The notes under the pieces are model-generated. The model saw nothing but the letters and a program-made list of their open reading frames with translations, made no database searches and was not told where the DNA came from. From a virus, in IMG/VR virus record IMGVR_UViG_3300036826_000337, positions 1 to 21,368 of that record: a DNA stretch of 21,368 bases. One strand, 5' to 3'. Positions 13,658 through 20,473 of this stretch are shown here, in pieces (position 1 is the first letter of the stretch; every line of letters starts with the position of its first letter). The translations under genes and the position numbers were made by a program.

Positions 13658-14428
13658 TCAGGCCACCCGCTCGAGCGTCGTATCACCTGCCTGGCGCCGG
13701 CCCGTTCGCGTATCCGGCGCCCCTGTCCGTTCTACCGTCACATCGCCGAACTGGCGCAGCGTGCAATTCAATTTCATGGCGCCGGTTCCGGTAAAGGCCA
13801 GCGGCAGCGCGGTAACGAATGCCGCGAAGGTCACGACCAGCGTTTCGCCGGCTGTATATTCGGTTTCAATCTTGAATGGCCGCACTTCGCGCGTTTTCGA
13901 CAGATGAATCAGCCCGGTTAGTTCGTTATGCGTCGGATCATCCGGCCAGTAATTCACCACCAGCGCGATGTCGCCCGGCGTCGATAGACCCGGAATCTGC
14001 AGCACGACCTTCGAGGCATTCGCCAGGTTATTGACATCGAGCATGGAAATCGAAGGCGAAGGAATCGTCAGACTCTCGACATTCGATATTTCCTGCCAGG
14101 TCGGTTCCGAACTGGCATCGTTACAGGTTCCGAGGTACACATGCGAAGGAACCGGCACGAAGCCGGCCGGCGTCACCGTCGGATCGACGGCGATCTGTGA
14201 GCAGATACTCGCCTTCGTAACGGCAACAGCGGTTCCACTGACATGCGCCGCGGCCGTCGTCGCCTGCTGTCCGCGCGCAATCGTGAACGTATCGCCGGAA
14301 CCGCCCGTGACCTTCACTTTTTCCATTTCGATCGTGAGCGTGTCGCCGGTTGCTACGGCGTCGTGCCCGGTATTCAGTGTCAGAGATGTATCAGTCGCCG
14401 AAATGTCGGCCGCCAACGTCGTAGGCAT
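13658..14428 (-). CDS. Major tail tube protein with extra N-terminal domain
   Basis: 256 residues. The part from about residue 95 to the end has the tube-protein pattern: VESLTIPSPSISMLDVNNLA, LQIPGLSTPGDIALVVNYWP, PFKIETEYTAGETLVVTFAA, and a late conserved F-T-G-T-G-A-M-K-L-N-C-T. The first 70 residues (MPTTLAADISATDTSLTLNT; MEKVKVTGGSGDTFTIARGQ; TAAAHVSGTAV) match a beta module found in other phage tail and fibre proteins, with the R-G-Q and A-H-x-x-G motifs. It makes the hollow tube around the tape measure. It starts 20 bases after the upstream stop. Confidence 0.78.
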   Translation of the reverse strand: MPTTLAADISATDTSLTLNTGHDAVATGDTLTIEMEKVKVTGGSGDTFTIARGQQATTAAAHVSGTAVAVTKASICSQIAVDPTVTPAGFVPVPSHVYLGTCNDASSEPTWQEISNVESLTIPSPSISMLDVNNLANASKVVLQIPGLSTPGDIALVVNYWPDDPTHNELTGLIHLSKTREVRPFKIETEYTAGETLVVTFAAFVTALPLAFTGTGAMKLNCTLRQFGDVTVERTGAPDTRTGRRQAGDTTLERVA

Positions 14429-14448
14429 TTCTTATCGTTCTCCCTTCT

Positions 14449-14853
14449 TCACAAAAACAGAATTTGCACGTTCACCGTCGCCGCGCGAACCGTGCCCTCC
14501 GCGCGCGTAAAGGTCACTCGATTGACAAACGTCTGCATCCGCCGTTTGCCGATGTATAAGCACTGGTCTTCAAACAGGTAATTGAGAACCGTTGCGATTT
14601 CGCGCACCCGCTGAAACCCCTTCTCCGGATCGGCATCATTCGAATACACCCGCAGCACCTGTTCCCCCCAGAGCTGTTTCGACTGATCGACCGCACGATC
14701 CGACGTCGCCGAAAACGTATCGAACAGCACGTAAGGGTACGGCGTCGCATCGGGCACATAATCCCAAACGCCGGAAACGAGTAGCAGCAATTCTTCCGAC
14801 TGTTTCAGCCGGTCGTAAAGCACCTGCTGCAGCGCCAGGAAATCTATAATCAC
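14449..14853 (-). CDS. Tail terminator-like protein (DUF3168 type)
   Basis: 134 residues, coupled by ATGA to the gp10-like gene. It has the features of the DUF3168/gpU group: an N-terminal helix (IDFLALQQVLYDRLKQSEEL), then VWDYVPDATPYPYVLFDTFS with the P-x-P-Y-V-x-x-x-x pattern, strands (QVLRVYSNDADPEKGFQRVR), and a helix/strand end (VLNYLFEDQCLYIGKRRM). These proteins cap the tail tube and join it to the head. Length and position are as expected. Confidence 0.78.
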   Translation of the reverse strand: MIIDFLALQQVLYDRLKQSEELLLLVSGVWDYVPDATPYPYVLFDTFSATSDRAVDQSKQLWGEQVLRVYSNDADPEKGFQRVREIATVLNYLFEDQCLYIGKRRMQTFVNRVTFTRAEGTVRAATVNVQILFL

Positions 14854-15173
14854 GGCGCATCCACTCCGATCTGCTGCGCGAGGCGCACATCGAACAGACG
14901 CAGCTCACGCGCCACCGCCGACTGCAGAAACGCGTGCGGCTTCACATAGCGCGTACCGAAAATCACGTAACTGGCATACGGGACGGCAGCCGTGACCACG
15001 AACTCACCTTCCGATGGCCGATGCGCATAGATGTTCGTGCGCAGCCGGCCGGTTCGCACCGGCGCCGCGGCCGCGGCTGCGCGTGCCGCCTCCGTTACCG
15101 CTTCGTCTAAGTCGCGGCTGACCAGCTCCGGCAATCCACGCAGTTCCAGAAAAAGGCTGGACAATTCGTTCAT
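14850..15173 (-). CDS. HK97 gp10-like neck protein
   Basis: 107 residues, coupled by ATGA on both sides. It begins with helices (LSSLFLELRGLPELVSRDLD) and has the family signature of this neck protein: AAAAAPVRTGRLRTNIYAHR, then YASYVIFGTRYVKPHAFLQS and a helical end. The P-V-R-T-G-x-L and the Y-x-x-x-x-x-F-G-T segments are typical. It helps join head and tail. Nothing odd is seen. Confidence 0.85.
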   Translation of the reverse strand: MNELSSLFLELRGLPELVSRDLDEAVTEAARAAAAAAPVRTGRLRTNIYAHRPSEGEFVVTAAVPYASYVIFGTRYVKPHAFLQSAVARELRLFDVRLAQQIGVDAP

Positions 15174-15499
15174 TCGATGCCCTTTCCTTCCCAGGCCGTC
15201 AGCACCTGTTCGCGGTTCCGTTCATCGCGGTTATAGATGGCCGTGATATTGAGAATGCGGCCGCGATACAGCAGGCGCATCGTCGCATCCACATCCAGCC
15301 GATGGCGCAGCGTCACCTGCCACCAGACCCGCGACTCCATTTGTTCCGCCTGCGCAATCTCCAGGCCGGATTTCTGCTCGAATTTCGCCCAGGCCCAGGT
15401 CACGTGCTCCCAATCGAGCGCCACCGCATCACCCGTCGCGCCTGCGATCGGCAGCGGCCGCTGAATCTCGACAAAGGAACGCAAATCGCCGGCCCGCAT
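15170..15499 (-). CDS. Head-tail joining protein
   Basis: 109 residues from ATG 15499. It has the head-tail joining family pattern: the start MRAGDLRSFVEIQRPLPIAG (usual M-x-x-G-x-L-x-x-x-x-x-x-x-Q), W-A-K-F, ESRVWWQVTLRHRLDVDATM, and a final strand set RILNITAIYNRDERNREQVL. Its job is to make the stopper or adaptor ring. It is 9 bases from the connector gene and coupled by ATGA to the next gene. Confidence 0.85.
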   Translation of the reverse strand: MRAGDLRSFVEIQRPLPIAGATGDAVALDWEHVTWAWAKFEQKSGLEIAQAEQMESRVWWQVTLRHRLDVDATMRLLYRGRILNITAIYNRDERNREQVLTAWEGKGIE

Positions 15500-15508
15500 A
15501 AAACGCCT

Positions 15509-16156
15509 TCAGGAGAACTCGAACCGCCGATCCGACAGCAGCGAGTCGATGAACGGAACCGTTTGAATATTCGCATCCGTCGCCTCCTCCCGGTTTTCGT
15601 AGAGTGCCCCAATCCGCAACAACAGCCAGGACTGCACATCCGCCGGCACATCTTCCGGCAGTTCGCCGTAGCCGGCCCGGTAACGCACACGCAGCAGATC
15701 TTCCGTCAACGCCTCGAAATCGACGTCGCCGCAGCCGCACGCGCAGCCGCCGCAGCACGTGCCGAAGATGCCCGCGTTAAAGACAACGCGCCCCGGCGAT
15801 GTATACAGGCCATCGCTGGTTTGCTCGATGCGATAATCCGTTCCCGCGATCAGCGTTTCATCGCCGTACGTCACCAGCTCGACACTAAGTAAATTCGTCC
15901 AGGGCAATTCCAAAACGCAGCAGCCGCAGCGCGTGCCGAGTTCCTGCGGATAGCAGGCCGTTTCGTATTTGGTGTCGATCAGCGCCAGGCGCAGCGTTTT
16001 CGTGGCGGTCCGCACCGCCGCCTGCGCCAGCGTCTGCATGACATATGCTTCCTCGGACGATTCGATCTGCCCCAGCTCCTCCAGGCGCAGATGCCGCTTC
16101 ACCTGGTCCCAGGTAACCGGCAGCGTCGCCGGAGGCTCAATGAGTGTCGTTTTCAT
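15509..16156 (-). CDS. gp6-like head-tail connector, cysteine-rich
   Basis: 215 residues. The N-terminal part (LPVTWDQVKRHLRLEELGQI, AYVMQTLAQAAVRTATKTLR) and the C-terminal helix region (DVPADVQSWLLLRIGALYEN) match HK97 gp6-type connectors that form a ring below the portal. Unusually the middle holds nine cysteines: one in ETACYP, three in TRCGCC and five in FGTCCGGCACGCGD (about residues 130-145). The pairs could hold a metal or form disulphides. It is coupled by ATGA to the small ORF before it. Confidence 0.85.
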   Translation of the reverse strand: MKTTLIEPPATLPVTWDQVKRHLRLEELGQIESSEEAYVMQTLAQAAVRTATKTLRLALIDTKYETACYPQELGTRCGCCVLELPWTNLLSVELVTYGDETLIAGTDYRIEQTSDGLYTSPGRVVFNAGIFGTCCGGCACGCGDVDFEALTEDLLRVRYRAGYGELPEDVPADVQSWLLLRIGALYENREEATDANIQTVPFIDSLLSDRRFEFS

Positions 16157-16248
16157 ATCCGCTCCGCTCCCGTTCGGCAGGCCCCTCCGGTTGCGGCGCA
16201 GGATGAATAGGCTGCGCGGAAAGGCCTGCCGTTCGAGAGTTCGCGCAT
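16153..16248 (-). CDS. 31-residue mini-ORF, coupled at both ends
   Basis: ATG 16248 shares its A with the upstream TAA (TAATG), and its TGA overlaps the connector ATG (ATATGA). The product begins MRELSNGRPFRAAYSSCAAT and ends with GGACRTGAERI, 31 residues with two cysteines and no TM segment. Both junctions match the spacing used elsewhere in this operon, which supports translation or at least a coupling role. Function unknown; a translation-coupling leader for the connector is possible. Confidence 0.4.
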   Translation of the reverse strand: MRELSNGRPFRAAYSSCAATGGACRTGAERI

Positions 16249-16349
16249 TAGCGTTTCTCGTCGTCTTCGTCGTCGCCGTCCGGTTTCGGCCGGCGTTCCG
16301 GTTCCGGTTCCGGCTGCGGTTTTGGTTGCGGTTTTGGTTGCGTACCCAT
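16248..16349 (-). CDS. 33-residue Pro/Lys/Glu mini-protein
   Basis: ATG 16349 starts 8 bases after the capsid stop and has GGGAGG overlapping the end of the capsid gene (about 11 bases upstream). The product begins MGTQPKPQPKPQPEPEPE, a proline-alternating segment that changes from Lys to Glu, and ends with a basic RR and an acidic GDDEDDEKR. The regular P-x spacing would give an extended polyproline-like rod. It may be a small capsid-associated or assembly peptide. Family not known. Confidence 0.45.
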   Translation of the reverse strand: MGTQPKPQPKPQPEPEPERRPKPDGDDEDDEKR

Positions 16350-16357
16350 TTCGTTCG

Positions 16358-17953
16358 TTACCTCCCTTCCCGGCGTTGCCGTTCACGTTCGCTCGTTGCC
16401 TGTTCCGCACGTTCATTCGATCGCCGCGCCGCCGTTACCGTCGGATGTTCGCCGGCCGCGGCACCACCGCCTTCGAGCTGCGCCTGCTGCCGTTCCTGCG
16501 CATTCTCAAACCGGCTGCCCTGCGTTTCGCGTCCCGTCACACCGTCACCGCCCAGCAGCACATACGGCGAACGCTGCGAGCCGGATTTCGTGGTAATCGG
16601 AGCCTTAAACCAGGGAGTTCCGCCGACGCGAATCACAAACCGGAAGCAGGTAATGTCGTAATCGAACCAGAGATGAATCGAAATGTCCTGCCGCAACCCG
16701 CCTGTTTTGGTCGCCGTCAGATAGGCCTTCAGATCGACCAGCGCCACATCGCCGGTTTCCCCTAGCGGCGCCGCCGCATCGGTAATGACAATCGGCCGCC
16801 CCATCAGCGTTCCGTAGGGAGCCACCGACAAGCCGCCCGGAGGCAGATAGGCCGGAAAGCCTCCCACCGGCGTACCACCCGCTCCCACGATCGGGAAATA
16901 AAGCGAAATCAGCGCCGCCTGCGCATCCTGACTCATGATCCAGACGGCCGATCGCGACGCCGAATAAAACGCCGTCCACATCTGCACGATGTTCTGGACG
17001 GTCACTGTTTTCACCGGTTGCGTGCCCGGCCGCGGCACCATCACGGCTGCCGGCGATGTGTAAATACCCTGCGGTTCGCCGTTTCCGGTTCCGTTTAGAA
17101 TGGCATCGGAAATCTTGTAGTCCATCTTTTCCGGAGCCTTCCGGCGCAGCAGCGCTGCCAGCGCCGGCGCATCCTCGAGCAGCTCATCCGATACCGGAAC
17201 CAGCACATAGAGCTTATTCAGTGCGACCGTCACCTGATCGAGTGCCAGCTTGGAATTCTTCTTCAGTGCGCATTCCTTATCCCAGTACGCCTGAATGCCC
17301 GCAACCGTATCCCAGGGAGTGGAACTGTCAATCGGCACCACGACGCGGTTGCTGGAAGTCGTGATGTTGTCCGTCAGCGGCAGCAGCGAATCTTCCGCCA
17401 TAATCAGGCTTTGAATGTCGGCCCGATAGTCGGGAGGCACCGCATAACCGCCGTCGGCGTTGACGCCTTCCGTCATCACGTTGTCGGGAGGTCCAGCCGA
17501 ATTCAGCAGCCGCGGATCCGTCGGCCGGCCATGAATGCCGGCGTTGCGCACCGCCTGCGCGAATTCGCCGAAATCGCGGAATCCGAAGTTACCCGCAGCC
17601 CGATTTTCCACCTGCACACGATGCCCGGCGCGCGGTTGCTGCTGCTGCGACTGGGGAACCGGCCGCGGCTGCAGGCCGGAGCCGTTGCCGTTTGCATTTC
17701 CGTTCACGTGTATGACCTGGACACCAGCGGAAGGCGCTGGCCCGGAGAGATGTTGATTCATCACTTCCAGCTGCTCGCGCCGCGCGACATCGGCCAGCAC
17801 ACGCGCCTGCTGTTGCATGGTATTCTCGAATTCCTGCACCTCGGCATCCGACAGGTCCCGTCCCTCCTGATCCGCCATCGCCATAATTGCGGTAGCTCTC
17901 GCTTGTAAATCTGCCGATCGCTGCCGCTGTTCCTGAATTGTTACTGCTGCCAT
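16358..17953 (-). CDS. Major capsid protein, HK97 fold
   Basis: 531 residues. Residues 1-67 are helical and coiled-coil-like (scaffold/delta domain), 70-120 form a Gly/Asn/Gln/Pro linker, and 145-467 the shell domain. Shell signatures include GGYAVPPDYRADIQSLIMAE, VLVPVSDELLEDAPALAALL, EPQGI, and DITCFRFVIRVGGTPW. Scaffold removal by the protease encoded upstream would occur around the linker. Beyond residue 468 there is a charged, Arg/Glu-rich C-terminal tail (RSNERAEQATSERERQRREG) that most family members lack. AAAGGGCGG precedes ATG 17953. Confidence 0.93.
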   Translation of the reverse strand: MAAVTIQEQRQRSADLQARATAIMAMADQEGRDLSDAEVQEFENTMQQQARVLADVARREQLEVMNQHLSGPAPSAGVQVIHVNGNANGNGSGLQPRPVPQSQQQQPRAGHRVQVENRAAGNFGFRDFGEFAQAVRNAGIHGRPTDPRLLNSAGPPDNVMTEGVNADGGYAVPPDYRADIQSLIMAEDSLLPLTDNITTSSNRVVVPIDSSTPWDTVAGIQAYWDKECALKKNSKLALDQVTVALNKLYVLVPVSDELLEDAPALAALLRRKAPEKMDYKISDAILNGTGNGEPQGIYTSPAAVMVPRPGTQPVKTVTVQNIVQMWTAFYSASRSAVWIMSQDAQAALISLYFPIVGAGGTPVGGFPAYLPPGGLSVAPYGTLMGRPIVITDAAAPLGETGDVALVDLKAYLTATKTGGLRQDISIHLWFDYDITCFRFVIRVGGTPWFKAPITTKSGSQRSPYVLLGGDGVTGRETQGSRFENAQERQQAQLEGGGAAAGEHPTVTAARRSNERAEQATSERERQRREGR

Positions 17954-17971
17954 AGAGAGTCACCGCCCTTT

Positions 17972-18703
17972 TTAATTGGATTTTTGGTACTGCTCGAACA
18001 ATCTGCGATTCATAGCCGCAAGCCGCGCCCGGCGCGCATCCGCCCGCGGCCGTTTCACCGCCGATACTTTCACCCAGGCCGGCATATTGCGAAACCGCAT
18101 GGCGGCCGGATAGCAGGCCGCGATCGGTAGCGCTTCTTCAACCTGCTCTGCGAATCCTTCATCCACTGCTTCCTGCGGCGAAAACCAGGTTTCCCGATCC
18201 ATCCACTCAGCCAGGCGTTCGCGGCCGGCCGGCGTATGCCGCTGATAGGCGTCGATTAGGTTTTCTTTCGTCTGATCGAGCGTATCGGCCAGCCGGCGCA
18301 GTTCATCCGCTCCGCCGAAGGCGAACGCCAACGGATTGTGAATCATGAACGAGGCATTGCCGGCCAGCACAACCCGCGCCGCCGCCATTGCAATGACCGA
18401 AGCAATCGACCAGGCCATTCCATCGACGTAGGCGGTGACAGGCACCGGCGAGCGCAGCAGCGCGTTATAGATCGCCAGGCCCTGAAACACATCCCCGCCC
18501 GGCGAATTAATGCGAACCGCTACTTCATCGACACCGCGCAGCCCTTCCAGCCGCTGCGCGATGGATTTCGGCGTTTCGCCGTTTTCGTCAAAGAACAGCC
18601 CGCCGCCGCCGATGACGTCGTAAAGGTAAATCGTTTCGGTTCGTACCGCGGCGCTAGCTCGAACCCGCGCCGCCGTTCCGCGGGATAGAATGGTTTCCGT
18701 CAT
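17972..18703 (-). CDS. ClpP-like prohead protease
   Basis: 243 residues from ATG 18703, with AGGA 10 bases upstream. An ATG at 18742 would add 13 residues and extend the overlap with the portal gene. The ClpP-type serine protease core is clear: VRINSPGGDVFQGLAIYNAL, the catalytic serine in DGMAWSIASVIAMA (S99), the catalytic histidine in FMIHNP (H122), and the EWMDRETWFSPQEAVDEGFA segment near the third catalytic residue. The basic C-terminal helix (KRPRADARRARLAAMNRRLF) is probably a targeting tail. It matures the capsid by cleaving the scaffold. Confidence 0.9.
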   Translation of the reverse strand: MTETILSRGTAARVRASAAVRTETIYLYDVIGGGGLFFDENGETPKSIAQRLEGLRGVDEVAVRINSPGGDVFQGLAIYNALLRSPVPVTAYVDGMAWSIASVIAMAAARVVLAGNASFMIHNPLAFAFGGADELRRLADTLDQTKENLIDAYQRHTPAGRERLAEWMDRETWFSPQEAVDEGFAEQVEEALPIAACYPAAMRFRNMPAWVKVSAVKRPRADARRARLAAMNRRLFEQYQKSN

Positions 18704-20231
18704 GTCCGTTGGTTCCTGTCGTAGGGAATTGCGATTTGACACTTGCCGGCAGCAGCTCGAACTGCTGCCGGCTCATCTGTAACAATTGCAGGCGCCGGTA
18801 AGCCTGCGTTCCTGCCTTCACGTCATCCGTTGCCGGCGCCTGTGCCTGCTCCGGCGTAAACAAATCACTGCCGCCGCCTCCGCTCGAGGTTGCATCCGGC
18901 GTCTGCTCGCCGCGCGTCACCAGTGCTTCCGTCTGCGCTTCCCGATACGCTAAATCCGCTTCCGCCTGCTGCAGCTTGACCCGCGCCAGCGGTTCAAATT
19001 CATCGAGTGGCACCGTGTTCAACTGGACCGTACGCAGTTCGCCGTTCGAGACGTTATCCAGCTCTTCCATTTGGCGCACGTCGTTAATCGAAAGAAAACC
19101 ATAGCGCAGGCCGATGCTATACGCTTCATAACGCGTTTTCAGATCGCCCTTCAAAATTGGCGTCAGCGAATGCCGCGTGAAAAATTTCGATGTGCGAATG
19201 CTGCCTTCGAACAGTTTGTAGTCAACTTCCTGCTGCAGCCGGATCGTCGCCGGCAGGAAGGTTTCGTTGAAGCAGTCGATTTCGAGTGCCTCGATGTTCG
19301 CATAACTCGCTTCCTCGAGAATGCCGATCTTATGCTGCGGCACACGAAACCAGCGGCAGATTTCCTGCGCCTGAAATTGCCGGCTTTCTAAGAACTGCGC
19401 GTCGCGCAGCGGAAGCTGCAACTGGTTGTACTTCATGCCCGATTCGAGAATCGGTACTTCGCCCGCATTGCGCCAGCCCATGTAGCGTTCGCGCCAGCTC
19501 CGTTTAATCGCATCGCTGTGTTCCTTATCCGGCAGCTTGCCCGGATATTCCATCCAGCCCGACAAAAACGGCGCATTCTGGAAACCCACCGAACCGAAGA
19601 CCTCGAGTTCCTTGCCGAACGAAATCGTCTGCGAAGCCTGCGCAACAGTACTCAGGCCGACTACGCCGTTTGCGCCGATATTGCGCCAGTGCAGCATATT
19701 GTCAGCCGTCACCGTCCGATCTTCCTCCCCGAGGTTGCCCCGCACGATGTAAAGCAGATTGCCGCGGCCGTCGCGTTCGATCGTCACCTGGTTCGATGGC
19801 ACCAGCCATAACTGGTACGGATAGCCATCATTGCCCCAGGTAATCTCCGCGAAGGCATTGCCCCAGGCCAGCATCTGCATCACGATCGCTTCGCGAAAAT
19901 TCATAGCCGGCATGTCATCGTTCGGCCGGCGATTCAGCAAATACCAAACGCGCAGATCGGAACGCTGCCGCGATGCGCCGTTCGGCAGGCGTTCGAAAAC
20001 TTCCCATTCGAGCATGGCCAGCGTTTCCGCAATGACGCGCATACAAGCAAACACCGCGGAATAGGTCAGCGCCGTTTCCGGCGTCACCGGATAAGACCCC
20101 GGCACACGTCGCGGAGGCAGCCAGCCGCCCGCCACCTGCCGTGGATCCGGCCGGAACTGATTCAGGAAACGCAGCGCGCGCGTCACTAGCGCTAGGACCG
20201 GATTTCGCGGCAGCGGCAACGCATTCGTCAT
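18654..20231 (-). CDS. Portal protein, HK97 type
   Basis: 525 residues, forming the dodecameric portal through which DNA passes. It is recognised by TPETALTYSAVFACMRVIAE, WGNAFAEITWGNDGYPYQLW, the stem and wing part with GFQNAPFLSGWMEYPGKLP, and FQAQEICRWFRVPQHKIGIL followed by SYANIEALEID. The C-terminal 130 residues are polar and low-complexity (SSGGGGSDLFTPEQAQAPAT). It is coupled by ATGA to the preceding small gene and overlaps the protease start by 50 bases. Confidence 0.93.
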   Translation of the reverse strand: MTNALPLPRNPVLALVTRALRFLNQFRPDPRQVAGGWLPPRRVPGSYPVTPETALTYSAVFACMRVIAETLAMLEWEVFERLPNGASRQRSDLRVWYLLNRRPNDDMPAMNFREAIVMQMLAWGNAFAEITWGNDGYPYQLWLVPSNQVTIERDGRGNLLYIVRGNLGEEDRTVTADNMLHWRNIGANGVVGLSTVAQASQTISFGKELEVFGSVGFQNAPFLSGWMEYPGKLPDKEHSDAIKRSWRERYMGWRNAGEVPILESGMKYNQLQLPLRDAQFLESRQFQAQEICRWFRVPQHKIGILEEASYANIEALEIDCFNETFLPATIRLQQEVDYKLFEGSIRTSKFFTRHSLTPILKGDLKTRYEAYSIGLRYGFLSINDVRQMEELDNVSNGELRTVQLNTVPLDEFEPLARVKLQQAEADLAYREAQTEALVTRGEQTPDATSSGGGGSDLFTPEQAQAPATDDVKAGTQAYRRLQLLQMSRQQFELLPASVKSQFPTTGTNGHDGNHSIPRNGGAGSS

Positions 20232-20473
20232 TGCCCGAATGCTCCGTAGTCGTCGCGCCGGCTTTCGTTCTGCGCTTCGCGCACCGTCAACCCGCCCAGC
20301 GCCATCAAATCCAGCCGCACAATCGCCGGCCCCTCCGGCTTCATCTGCAGCTCGAGCGAATGCACGCCGGCCAGCTCGTACCCGTCCAGAAAAACACGCG
20401 TGCCGATCAGTCGCGTACCATTCACCGCAAAGCCCTTCGGCACGATGATTTCGATATGCGGTTTATTCGTCAT
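20228..20473 (-). CDS. Small beta-rich protein between terminase and portal
   Basis: 81 residues from ATG 20473 (ATGA overlap with the terminase stop, again ATGA with the portal). It is nearly all strands: PHIEIIVPKGFAVNGTRLIG, TRVFLDGYELAGVHSLELQM, GPAIVRLDLMALGGLTVREA. Small conserved proteins of this V-x-x-D-G-x-x-x-x-G-V-x-S style occur next to portal genes in many siphophages, with unknown role. The polar C-terminus (NESRRDDYGAFGQ) is likely flexible. Confidence 0.72.
   Translation of the reverse strand: MTNKPHIEIIVPKGFAVNGTRLIGTRVFLDGYELAGVHSLELQMKPEGPAIVRLDLMALGGLTVREAQNESRRDDYGAFGQ

Noticed and set aside
16248-16420. A -1 frameshift fusing the capsid protein to the 33-residue peptide
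   Set aside because: The frames are related by -1 and open for a few codons, but no X XXY YYZ heptamer is present before the stop and a good ribosome site precedes the own ATG.
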